Below are positions 8,983 through 16,198 of a stretch of DNA of 64,000 nucleotides, piece by piece (position 1 is the stretch's first letter; every line of letters starts with the position of its first letter). The translations under genes and the position numbers were made by a program. The notes below the pieces were generated by a model. The model saw nothing but the letters and a program-made list of their open reading frames with translations, was not told where the DNA came from and did not search any database. Source of the stretch: CAYUQT01 sp964596165 (lineage in GTDB: Bacteria > Planctomycetota > Phycisphaerae > UBA1845 > JAFGLZ01); NCBI GenBank assembly GCA_964596165.1, contig CAZQTW010000009.1, positions 60,056 through 124,055 on the forward strand. Reading direction: 5' to 3'.

Positions 8983-9893
8983 AATACGGCCTGTTTCCGG
9001 GGTGTTCCCTGGAGGGCTCGTCGAGAGAGTACGGCGAGTCCTTCCGGGCAATCGCCCCATTGCTCGGTTTGGAGTTGGTCGAGGTCCCGGACTGGAACTG
9101 TTGCGGTGCCAGCGCCGCACACAATCTGAACCGCAAGCTCTCCATCGCTTTGCCCGCCCGGACGCTTGCTTTGGCTGAGAAGGCGGGCATGACACAGGTG
9201 GTCGTGCCCTGTTCGGCCTGCTTCAATCGCCTCAAGACCGCCCACAACGAACTCGCCAAGGACGCCGACCTCCGCAAGCGAATTTGCGACATCATCGAGA
9301 TGGACTACAAGGGCACCGTACAGATCCTCAACATGCTCGATATGCTGGCGCCGCTGGCGTCGAACGGGCTGGCAAGCAAAGTCGTCAAGCCGTTCGCTCA
9401 CAAGGTCGCCTGCTATTACGGCTGCTATCTCACCCGTCCGGCCGGGGTGGCCACGATGGATCGTGCCGAGGATCCCCAGGTGATGGACGATCTGATGCGA
9501 AAGATCGGCGCCCAGCCGATTGACTGGTCCTTCAAGGTCGAATGCTGTGGGGCGGGCTTCTCGGTGTCGCGAACCGATCTGGTGGCCAAGTTGTCGGCGA
9601 AGATCCTGGGCGATGCCGCCAAACGCGGGGCCGAGGCGATCGTGGTCGCCTGTCCGATGTGTCATTCGAACCTCGACCTGCGGCGGCCCGAGATCGAGCG
9701 GCAGCTCGGTAAGTCGTGTTCGATTCCCGTCATCTACATCAGCCAGGCGATCGGCCTGGCGCTGGGGCTTGGCGAGCGTGAGCTGGGTCTGCACCGGCAC
9801 ATCGTGCCGGTGGCATTGGCCGAGGCGGCAACTGCCGCGCCGGCGGTTGCAGCGGCGAGACAACCTCAAGCCGTCGCCAAGGAGGACGAGTAA
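8979..9893 (+). CDS. hdrB: heterodisulfide reductase-like subunit B (CCG domains)
   Basis: 304 residues with both CCG motifs complete. In the first, C9, C41-C42, C78 and C81 give exact C-x31-CC-x35-CxxC spacing. The second runs from CYYGCYL through VECCGAGF to CPMC. In characterised HdrB each motif holds a noncubane [4Fe-4S] cluster that reduces a disulfide. Both being intact suggests a catalytically competent subunit. In bacteria the partner may be a disulfide such as that of DsrC, but no dsrC is seen in the window. It overlaps hdrC by 4 bases; hdrA begins 2 bases after it. Confidence 0.9.
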   Translation: MKYGLFPGCSLEGSSREYGESFRAIAPLLGLELVEVPDWNCCGASAAHNLNRKLSIALPARTLALAEKAGMTQVVVPCSACFNRLKTAHNELAKDADLRKRICDIIEMDYKGTVQILNMLDMLAPLASNGLASKVVKPFAHKVACYYGCYLTRPAGVATMDRAEDPQVMDDLMRKIGAQPIDWSFKVECCGAGFSVSRTDLVAKLSAKILGDAAKRGAEAIVVACPMCHSNLDLRRPEIERQLGKSCSIPVIYISQAIGLALGLGERELGLHRHIVPVALAEAATAAPAVAAARQPQAVAKEDE

Positions 9894-9895
9894 GC

Positions 9896-11887
9896 ATGGC
9901 CCGGGTTGGCGTATTCGTTTGCCACTGTGGAGAGAACATCGCCGGAACGGTCGACTGTGAGGCCGTCGCCAAGGCCTGCGAACAGGTCCCCGGCGTGGTC
10001 TGCAGCATGCATTACAAGTACATGTGTTCCGATCCGGGGCAGAACCTCATCCGCCAGGCGATCAAGGAACACCGGCTGACGGGTGTCGTGGTGGCCGCCT
10101 GCTCGCCGCGAATGCACGAGACCACGTTCCGCCGGACGACCGCCGAGTCGGGACTCAACCCCTTCCTCTGCGAGATGACCAACCTCCGCGAGCACTGCTC
10201 GTGGGTCCACGAAAAGACGCCGGCCACAACCGCCAAGGCGATCGACCTCGTCCGCATCATCATCGAAAAGGTGAAACGCAATCGGGCCTTGTTCCCGATC
10301 AAGGTGCCGGTGACCAAGACGGCGCTGGTGCTCGGCGGCGGCATCGCCGGCATTCAAGCCGCCCTCGACATCGCCAACGCGGGACACAAGGTCGTCCTGG
10401 TCGAGCGCGAGCCGTCGATCGGCGGGCACATGGCCCAGCTCTCCGAGACGTTCCCCACGCTCGACTGCTCGCAGTGCATCATGACGCCGCGGATGGTCGA
10501 GGTCGCCCAGCACCCCAACATCACGATGTACACCTACTCCGAGCTGGAAAGCCTCGACGGCTTCATCGGCAACTTCACCGCGAAGATCCGAAAGAAGGCG
10601 CGGAGCGTCGACGAGAAAATCTGCACCGGCTGCGGCGTCTGCACGCAAAAATGCCCGAACAAGAAGATCCCCAGCGAGTTCAACGAGGGATTGGGTATGC
10701 GGACGGCGATCTACGTCCCGTTCCCACAGGCCGTGCCCAACAAGCCCGTCATCGACCGCGAGCGCTGCACCTTCTTCGTCAAGGGCAAGTGCAAGGTTTG
10801 CGAGAAGGTGTGCCCGGCCGGCGCGATTCGCTACGACCAGCAGGACGAGATCATCGAGGTCAAGGTCGGCGCGATCATCGCCTCCACCGGCTACACCGTG
10901 AAGGGCACCGACTTCTTCCCCGAATACGGCTACGGCAAGTACAAGGACGTCATCCACGGCTTGCAGTTCGAGCGCCTGGCGTCGGCCTCGGGCCCGACGC
11001 TCGGGGCGATCAAACGGCCCAGCGATCAGAAGGAACCGCAAACGGTCGTCTTCATCGCCTGCGCCGGCTCGCGCGATCCGGCCAAGGGTATCCACTACTG
11101 CTCGAAGATCTGTTGCATGTACACCGCCAAGCACGCCATGCTCTACCGGCACAAGGTCCACGGCGGCAAGGCGTACGTCTTTTACATGGACATCCGCGCC
11201 GGCGGAAAGATGTACGAGGAGTTCGTCCGCCGCGCGATCGAGGAAGACGGGGCCATCTACGTCCGCGGCCGCGTGTCGCGAGTCTACGAAGAAGACGGGC
11301 AACTCGTCGTGAAGGGCGCCGACACGCTGCTGGGCGCGCAACCCATCGAGATCCGGGCCGACATGGTCGTCCTGGCGACGGCGATGGTCCCCAACCCCGG
11401 CGCCGAGGAGCTGGCCCAGAAGCTGAAGGTCGGCTACGACCCGTACAAGTTCATCTCCGAGGCGCACCCGAAGCTCCGCCCCGTCGAGACGAGTACGGCG
11501 GGGATCTTCGTGGCCGGCGCATGCCAGGCGCCGAAGGATATTCCCGACACGGTCGCCCAGGCCTCCGCGGCGGCGGCCAAGGTCGCCGGCCTGTTCTCGC
11601 AGGACGAGCTGTCGCGCGAGCCGGTGGTGGCCGTCGTCAATCGGACCGCCCCGCCGGTGTTCTCGACGTGCGTGGGTTGCTTCCTCTGCGAGCAGGCGTG
11701 CCCGTACAAGGCGATCGAGCGCGAGGAGATCAAGACGCGGGACGGCAAGCTGATCAAGACCGTGGCCAAGGTCAACGCGGGCGTGTGCCAAGGCTGCGGG
11801 ACGTGCGTGGCCCTGTGCCGGTCGAAATCGATCGACCTGCAGGGCTTCACGAACGACCAGGTGTACGCGGAAGTGATGGCGTTGTGA
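9896..11887 (+). CDS. hdrA: heterodisulfide reductase-like subunit A (flavin, bifurcation hub)
   Basis: 663 residues in the standard HdrA order. An N-terminal domain (FVCHCGENIAG) is followed by the FAD Rossmann motif GGGIAGIQAALDIAN near residue 146. A cysteine pair DCSQC lies near 188, and ferredoxin motifs CTGCGVCTQKCP and KCKVCEKVCP lie near 242-300. A second flavoprotein half is followed by C-terminal ferredoxin motifs CVGCFLCEQACP (about 592) and CQGCGTCVALC (about 634). HdrA carries the bifurcating FAD in methanogen and Flx-Hdr complexes. No in-frame UGA suggesting selenocysteine interrupts it. It is followed by a 400-base spacer filled with structured repeats. Confidence 0.92.
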   Translation: MARVGVFVCHCGENIAGTVDCEAVAKACEQVPGVVCSMHYKYMCSDPGQNLIRQAIKEHRLTGVVVAACSPRMHETTFRRTTAESGLNPFLCEMTNLREHCSWVHEKTPATTAKAIDLVRIIIEKVKRNRALFPIKVPVTKTALVLGGGIAGIQAALDIANAGHKVVLVEREPSIGGHMAQLSETFPTLDCSQCIMTPRMVEVAQHPNITMYTYSELESLDGFIGNFTAKIRKKARSVDEKICTGCGVCTQKCPNKKIPSEFNEGLGMRTAIYVPFPQAVPNKPVIDRERCTFFVKGKCKVCEKVCPAGAIRYDQQDEIIEVKVGAIIASTGYTVKGTDFFPEYGYGKYKDVIHGLQFERLASASGPTLGAIKRPSDQKEPQTVVFIACAGSRDPAKGIHYCSKICCMYTAKHAMLYRHKVHGGKAYVFYMDIRAGGKMYEEFVRRAIEEDGAIYVRGRVSRVYEEDGQLVVKGADTLLGAQPIEIRADMVVLATAMVPNPGAEELAQKLKVGYDPYKFISEAHPKLRPVETSTAGIFVAGACQAPKDIPDTVAQASAAAAKVAGLFSQDELSREPVVAVVNRTAPPVFSTCVGCFLCEQACPYKAIEREEIKTRDGKLIKTVAKVNAGVCQGCGTCVALCRSKSIDLQGFTNDQVYAEVMAL

Positions 11888-11904
11888 TTGACCCGAGCCG
11901 GACC

Positions 11905-11994
11905 GCCGAACCGGGCTGTCCCCAGCCCGGCCTGGCCGGCGTGCCTGCCACGGAACGGCCCGTGGCCGCGCCAGGGAGGACACGCCGGTTCGGC
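11905..11994. repeat. nested palindromic element downstream of hdrA
   Basis: Ten-base terminal inverted repeats GCCGAACCGG (11905-11914) and CCGGTTCGGC (11985-11994) enclose further stems. One hairpin is CCGGGCTG/CAGCCCGG (11911-11918/11923-11930, loop TCCC). A stem CCGGCGTG/CACGCCGG (11936-11943/11981-11988) encloses the hairpin GCCACGG/CCGTGGC (11947-11953/11960-11966). A 19-base core (11944-11962) recurs with one mismatch at 39585-39603. It looks like a mobile-derived or REP/MITE-like element, or a structured operon-internal RNA. Confidence 0.6.
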
Positions 11995-12048
11995 AAGTAA
12001 TATGCTGGTGCGAGAATCCTTTCTCGCACCGCGCCCAGGCGAGGCAAG

Positions 12049-12270
12049 ATGATCCTGCGGCAATCGTCAACCAAGCAGCAGGGACTGATGCTGACACTCT
12101 GCGGCGCGTTGTCCGCGCTCCTAATGGGTTGCCTAAGCACCGGCAAGCGTACAATACAAGCCGAGCGTCCTGTCGCATTGGACCATCCTGGTGCGTCCGG
12201 GCGAGGCGAACGCTGCTTCGACGACGACGCAGACAACATTCTGACAGGGATGTGTTTGGCTGATAGCTGA
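12049..12270 (+). CDS. possible small lipoprotein
   Basis: 73 codons beginning with ATG, with GAGG shortly upstream. The N-terminus reads as a lipoprotein signal: basic start, hydrophobic LMLTLCGALSALLMG, then a cysteine (lipobox LMGC). The remaining 45 or so residues look like no known family, and the end runs into the heptanucleotide array before flxD. It may be a decayed or chance frame inside the repeat-rich spacer of the operon. Confidence 0.3.
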   Translation: MILRQSSTKQQGLMLTLCGALSALLMGCLSTGKRTIQAERPVALDHPGASGRGERCFDDDADNILTGMCLADS

Positions 12271-12296
12271 TGGCTGAGAGCTAGAGACTCATGACT
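12255..12296 (+). repeat. degenerate heptanucleotide array ending at flxD start codon
   Basis: Six consecutive heptamers in one register: TTTGGCT, GATAGCT, GATGGCT, GAGAGCT, AGAGACT, CATGACT. They run directly into, and include, the ATG of flxD (12291). The only ribosome-binding-like purine tract (GAGAG/AGAGA) is made by the repeats themselves. Confidence 0.65.
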
Positions 12297-12740
12297 GAAT
12301 TTGAACCAAAACTAGTGGCCTTCGTATGCAACTGGTGCACGTACGCCGGGGCCGATCTGACCGGCACCAGCCGCATGAAATACGCCTCCAACGTGCGGGT
12401 GATCCGATTCCCCTGCACGGGGCGGATCGACTTCATGCTGCTTCTGAAGGCGTTCGCCCAAGGCGCCGACGGCGTCATCGTGTCGGGCTGCCACCCGGCC
12501 GACTGCCACTATACGGCCGGCAACTATCACGCCCGGAGACGCTGGATCACATTCCGAAAGGTTTTGGACTTCGTCGGGTTCGACATCCGCCGAATCCACT
12601 TCGCCTGGGTCTCGGCGGCCGAGGGGGCCAAGTGGGCCGAGCTGGTCAACTCCGTCACCGACCAGATCAAGGCACTCGGCCCGTTCAAGGAATACCAGGA
12701 ACTCCCGCGACCGGGAGTCCAAAAGATAGAGGTCCTGTGA
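12291..12740 (+). CDS. flxD: MvhD/FlxD-like [2Fe-2S] electron-transfer subunit
   Basis: 149 residues of the MvhD family. It has CNWCTYAGADLTGTSR (C13, C16), then FPCTGRID and SGCHPADCHY, the five-cysteine set binding the [2Fe-2S] cluster. In methanogens MvhD links hydrogenase to HdrA. In bacteria FlxD links the FlxABC NAD(P)H module to HdrA. The start EFEPK matches the family, so ATG 12291 is likely right although it lies inside a heptamer array. The stop overlaps the next start by one base (TGATG). Confidence 0.9.
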   Translation: MTEFEPKLVAFVCNWCTYAGADLTGTSRMKYASNVRVIRFPCTGRIDFMLLLKAFAQGADGVIVSGCHPADCHYTAGNYHARRRWITFRKVLDFVGFDIRRIHFAWVSAAEGAKWAELVNSVTDQIKALGPFKEYQELPRPGVQKIEVL

Positions 12741-13546
12741 TGGAACCATTGAGGGCAAAGGCCCGCGAACTACTCGAGAGCAAAGCCGTCGGCGTGGTCA
12801 TCGGCTACGCCCAGGGTTCGCTTCCCGAAAACACGCGGCCGGTGTTCATTCGGAACCCGCAACGAGTCGATCGCCTGATCCTGAACGAGCACTGCCATCA
12901 GAATCTGGCGGTGTATCTGTTCAAGCCGGAGGTGAAAGCCTTCGGCAAGCCGGCCCTGGTGGCCAGGTCGACGACGCTGCGATCGATTCTGCAGCTCGCC
13001 GCCGAAAATCAGCTCCAGGACGGGCAGGTCGTCGTGCTGGCCGTCGCAAACGACGGGCAGCTCCTCGACCTGCCCGACTTCAAGGCCATCGAAGAATACC
13101 TGGCCAAGCAGCCCCGGGGACTCACCCCCGAAGAGGCCGAGCGGCTCCAGAAGATCGAGCAGATGTCGCGCGAGGAGCGATGGCGATTCTGGATCAAGGA
13201 ATTCTCCCGATGCCTGCGGTGCTACGCGTGCCGGGCGGCGTGTCCGATGTGCTACTGCGGTCGGTGTGCCGTCGAGGCGAATCAGCCGCAGTGGATCGGC
13301 GCGGCCCCGCACCCGCTGGCGAATTTCGAGTGGCATGTGTCGCGGGCGATGCACCAGGCCGGGCGGTGCATCGAGTGCGGCTCGTGCGCCGAGGCCTGTC
13401 CGGTGGACATCCCGCTGAACCTACTGACACAGATGATCAATCGTGAGGTCCTCGAGGACTTCGGCGTGGTCGCCGGCAGCGGCGCCAAGGCCCCGTACGC
13501 ACTCGCTACGTTCAAACCCGAGGATAAGGAAGACTTCATCAAGTAA
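12740..13546 (+). CDS. flxC: FlxC-like 4Fe-4S electron-transfer protein
   Basis: 268 residues; ATG 12740 overlaps the flxD stop. The N-terminal part has no obvious catalytic motif. The C-terminal half carries CLRCYACRAACPMCYCGRC (from about residue 157) and CIECGSCAEACPVDIP (from about 210), two ferredoxin-type [4Fe-4S] sites. Position and motif order match the iron-sulfur subunit between FlxD and FlxB in bacterial flxABCD-hdrABC clusters. The gene's last codons (EDFIK) are part of a 16-base direct repeat whose second copy lies at 13597-13612. Confidence 0.78.
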   Translation: MEPLRAKARELLESKAVGVVIGYAQGSLPENTRPVFIRNPQRVDRLILNEHCHQNLAVYLFKPEVKAFGKPALVARSTTLRSILQLAAENQLQDGQVVVLAVANDGQLLDLPDFKAIEEYLAKQPRGLTPEEAERLQKIEQMSREERWRFWIKEFSRCLRCYACRAACPMCYCGRCAVEANQPQWIGAAPHPLANFEWHVSRAMHQAGRCIECGSCAEACPVDIPLNLLTQMINREVLEDFGVVAGSGAKAPYALATFKPEDKEDFIK

Positions 13547-13612
13547 TCGAGTACCGAGCCCCGCTGTCCCCAGCGGGGTCATTCGTACGATAGGAAAAGA
13601 CTTCATCAGGTA
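13530..13612. repeat. hairpin element flanked by 16-base direct repeats
   Basis: AAGACTTCATCAAGTA (13530-13545) and AAGACTTCATCAGGTA (13597-13612) match at 15 of 16 bases. Between them is an imperfect palindrome (13548-13590) whose core CCCCGCTG/CAGCGGGG has loop TCCC (13559-13578). The GCTGTCCCCAGC core is the same as in the hairpin at 11911-11930. It resembles a small palindromic insertion with target duplication in the flxC-flxB spacer. Confidence 0.6.
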
Positions 13613-13617
13613 GTTGC

Positions 13618-14634
13618 ATGATAGAAAAGCGATTGCTCAAACGCGATTTGTTGGGCGCCCTGTTCGAGAAGCTCCGATCGAGCGGGCGCCGCATCCTGGC
13701 GCCTCGCGAACAGGGCGAGAGCCTCGTCTTCGACGAGATCTCGTCGCCCGCCGAGGTGGCCGCCGACTATGTCCAGACGACGGTGTCGCCCAAGTCGGCG
13801 GTCCTGCCGCGATGCGAGGAACTCCTGCGATACTCGTTCGAGGGCAAGGACGTGAAGATGTCCGAGGGCGATAACGTACCGGTGCCCACCGTCCTGTTCG
13901 GCGTCCGGCCGTGCGACGCCTGCGGCTTCGACGTACTCGATGCCCTCTACTCGTGGGACTACGAAGACAAGTTCTTCAAAAACCGACTCGAGAACTTGAC
14001 CGTCATCGGCATCAGTTGCACGAAGTCCGACGCCTACTGCTTCTGCACATCGGTCGGCGGCGGACCGGGCAACACCAAGGGCAGCGACATCTTGCTGACT
14101 CCCCTGCCCGACGGCGACTACCTCGTCGAGGTCGTCACCGACCGCGGCAAGGAGATCGTGACGATGGCGCCCGAGCTGTTCGGCCCGGCGCCGCAAGTCG
14201 ACAAGGAAACCGTCCTGGCGGACGTGCCTGCGAAATTCGAGCTGTCGACACTCAACGAAAAGTTGCCGAAGCTCTTCAACAAGGACGAGATCTGGAGCGA
14301 GCAGTCCTTGCGGTGCCTCGGGTGCGGAGCGTGCGCGTTCCTGTGCCCCGTCTGCGTCTGCTTCGACATCCAGGACGAGGCCAACGGCAAGGGCGGCGTG
14401 CGACTGCGATGCTGGGACTCGTGCGGCCTGTCGCTGTTTACGCTGCACACCTCGGGGCATAACCCCCGCTCGACGCAGGGCCAGCGATGGCGGCAGCGGG
14501 TCATGCACAAGTTCTCCTACTTCCCCGACCGGCTGAAGCACTTGGCATGCGTGGGGTGCGGACGATGCTCGCGGGCCTGCCCCGTCGACATGAATCTGCT
14601 GGAACACCTCGTTGAGCTCGCGGAGGCGGAGTGA
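13618..14634 (+). CDS. flxB: FlxB, AsrA-like iron-sulfur subunit
   Basis: 338 residues. The N-terminal and middle part resembles the anaerobic sulfite reductase subunit A group (VLFGVRPCDACGFDVLD, VIGISCTKSDAYCFC, GGGPGN). Two [4Fe-4S] motifs follow: CLGCGACAFLCPVC near residue 232 and CVGCGRCSRACPVD near 311. In Flx complexes this subunit shuttles electrons from the flavin subunit FlxA toward FlxD and HdrA. Its start follows a 71-base spacer with a hairpin element. The stop overlaps the flxA start. Confidence 0.85.
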   Translation: MIEKRLLKRDLLGALFEKLRSSGRRILAPREQGESLVFDEISSPAEVAADYVQTTVSPKSAVLPRCEELLRYSFEGKDVKMSEGDNVPVPTVLFGVRPCDACGFDVLDALYSWDYEDKFFKNRLENLTVIGISCTKSDAYCFCTSVGGGPGNTKGSDILLTPLPDGDYLVEVVTDRGKEIVTMAPELFGPAPQVDKETVLADVPAKFELSTLNEKLPKLFNKDEIWSEQSLRCLGCGACAFLCPVCVCFDIQDEANGKGGVRLRCWDSCGLSLFTLHTSGHNPRSTQGQRWRQRVMHKFSYFPDRLKHLACVGCGRCSRACPVDMNLLEHLVELAEAE

Positions 14635-15473
14635 TGATCGCCCAGAACATTTACAAGCCCTACATGATGCGAATCGACAAAATCACGGACGAGGCGCCGG
14701 GCGTGAAGACGTTCCGACTGGTCTTCCAGGATCCGAACGAGGGCAACGCCTTCGCGTTCAAGGCGGGACAGTTCGGCGAGTACTCGGTGTTCGGCGCCGG
14801 CGAGTCCACGTTCTGTATCGCCAGCTCGCCCACCCGAAAGGGTTACATCGAGTGCACGTTTCGCCAGGCCGGCCGTGTGACGACCGCATTGGCCGACCGC
14901 GAGGAGGGCGATACGGTCGGGTTTCGCGGACCGTATGGCAACATCTTTCCGATCGAGCAGTGGCACGGCAAGAAGCTGATCTTCATCGCGGGCGGCATCG
15001 CCCTGCCGCCGCTCCGTTGCGTCATCTGGAACGTCCTCGACCTGCGCGACAAGTACGACGACGTCACCATCGTCTACGGTGCCCGGAGCGTGGCCGACCT
15101 GGTCTACAAGCACGAACTCGAGGAATGGAGCCGACGCGGCGACGTCAACGTCATCACCACCGTCGACCCCGGCGGCGAAACGCCGGACTGGAAGGGCCAG
15201 ATCGGTTTCGTCCCGACAATCGTCGAAAAGGCCAACCCCTCACCCGCCAACACGATCGCCCTCGTCTGCGGGCCGCCCATCATGATCAAACTCACACTGC
15301 CGGTGCTCGACAAGCTCGGGTTCCAGCCCGAGCAGATCTACACGACGCTTGAGAACCGGATGAAGTGTGGCCTCGGCAAGTGTGGCCGGTGCAACGTCGG
15401 CAAATACTTCGTCTGCAAGGACGGCCCCGTGTTCACGCTCGCTCAGCTCAAAGACCTTCCCCCGGAGTATTGA
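14634..15473 (+). CDS. flxA: FlxA, AsrB-like FAD/NAD(P)-binding oxidoreductase
   Basis: 279 residues of the ferredoxin-NADP reductase fold. It shows FKAGQFGEYSV and CIASSPT (flavin), GGIALPPLRCVIW and VCGPPIMIK (nicotinamide nucleotide), and a C-terminal CGLGKCGRCNVGKYFVCKDG [2Fe-2S] motif as in AsrB/PyrK relatives. It is the NAD(P)H entry point of the complex. ATG 14634 overlaps the flxB stop and has GGAGG at 14622-14626; GTG 14631 is a second option. It is the last gene of the operon. Confidence 0.88.
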   Translation: MIAQNIYKPYMMRIDKITDEAPGVKTFRLVFQDPNEGNAFAFKAGQFGEYSVFGAGESTFCIASSPTRKGYIECTFRQAGRVTTALADREEGDTVGFRGPYGNIFPIEQWHGKKLIFIAGGIALPPLRCVIWNVLDLRDKYDDVTIVYGARSVADLVYKHELEEWSRRGDVNVITTVDPGGETPDWKGQIGFVPTIVEKANPSPANTIALVCGPPIMIKLTLPVLDKLGFQPEQIYTTLENRMKCGLGKCGRCNVGKYFVCKDGPVFTLAQLKDLPPEY

Positions 15474-15499
15474 TCGCGCCCGGCCTCTTCAGCGGCACC

Positions 15500-15524
15500 G
15501 GACCGGTCACGGCGTAGCCGGTCC
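15500..15524 (+). terminator. weak hairpin after flxA
   Basis: GGACCGG (15500-15506) and CCGGTCC (15518-15524) form a 7-bp stem with an 11-base loop, 27 bases after the flxA stop. No T-tract follows, so a Rho-independent role is doubtful. Confidence 0.25.
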
Positions 15525-15783
15525 GTGTCCGTCCGGCTCGCACTGCAGCAGAGCCAGCCGTGTCAGCCAGGTAATTCTCGCAGCGCCGGACCGCATGGAT
15601 CCGGTTGAAGGCGGAGAATGTGTCAAAGGGTCCGTATCAAGCCGCCGACGCCCCGTTCCGACCCCCCGGACTCCCGGTCGTCCCCACCCGGCTTGCACGC
15701 CCAGAGACCAGGCTTGAGCGTCCTGTTCCCAATACCGGCCCCATGTTGGGGAAAATTACCCACCTCAACAACACTGGCCAACC

Positions 15784-15801
15784 ACAAATCGCAGGATTTG
15801 T
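15784..15801. promoter_or_regulatory. perfect palindrome, candidate activator site (UAS)
   Basis: ACAAATC-GCAG-GATTTGT is a perfect 7-bp inverted repeat. Its centre is about 107 bases upstream of the predicted start of the sigma-54 transcript, the usual position for enhancer-binding activators. Confidence 0.5.
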
Positions 15802-15873
15802 CAGTCCCTAAGACATGTTTTCAAAAATAGTTATGCACAAGTAACTCATCGGATGATCTAGGCGACCCGACTC

Positions 15874-15889
15874 TGGCACAGGTGTTGCC
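15874..15889 (+). promoter_or_regulatory. sigma-54 (RpoN) promoter
   Basis: TGGCACA-GGTG-TTGCC matches the -24/-12 consensus (TGGCACG-N4-TTGC) at nearly every position. GG (15875-15876) and GC (15887-15888) are separated by exactly 10 bases. It lies in a non-coding stretch, and the predicted start site is near 15900. Confidence 0.75.
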
Positions 15890-15899
15890 AAACGAAGGG

Positions 15900-16080
15900 T
15901 GAGGACAGTTGGTCTGTCCCAGACAATTGGTTGCAGTGGCAGGGCTGCTGCGAGCAGCTCGGCGACGGGATCTAACGCGGGGGAGCCACTACTGCCCAGT
16001 GATAGATTCCGTCAGCGAGTTGCTGTTCGTATTCGCGAACGGGGCCACGGCGTGGGGAGACGCTGTGGCCCCAATTTCTA
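15900..16080 (+). ncRNA. candidate sigma-54-driven small RNA
   Basis: From the predicted start to the terminator (about 175 nt) there is no convincing coding frame. The segment is rich in hairpins: GGACAG/CTGTCC (15903-15908/15914-15919), GCTGCT/AGCAGC (15944-15949/15953-15958) and GTTCG/CGAAC around 16025-16040. A longer-range GTGGC/GCCAC pairing encloses the second hairpin. It ends in the strong terminator hairpin. Promoter, structured body and terminator together suggest a regulatory RNA. The 800-base region lies between the flx operon and the convergent amidase gene. The 400 bases before it hold no gene I can support. Confidence 0.5.
16041..16080 (+). terminator. intrinsic terminator of candidate sRNA
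   Basis: GGGGCCAC (16041-16048) pairs with GTGGCCCC (16065-16072). The stem is extended inward by four Watson-Crick pairs plus one G-T, giving about 13 bp with a GGGGAG loop. AATTTCTATT follows, oriented to stop plus-strand transcripts. Confidence 0.6.
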
Positions 16081-16198
16081 TTCCAAAACGCGTCCGATAC
16101 ACCCCAACGCAACGGGCGAGAACCGGAGCCCGATACCGAAGGTCGCCCGACCGCGACACGCCGGTCGCATAAGAGGGGTCCGGCCGATGGCGCTCCCC

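Noticed and set aside
9866..12178. Very long open frame (770 codons) on the minus strand opposite hdrA
   Set aside because: It is a mirror of the GC-rich coding strand; its translation is Arg/Asp/Leu/Val/Gly-rich low-complexity sequence, and the plus strand has a complete HdrA with all cluster motifs.
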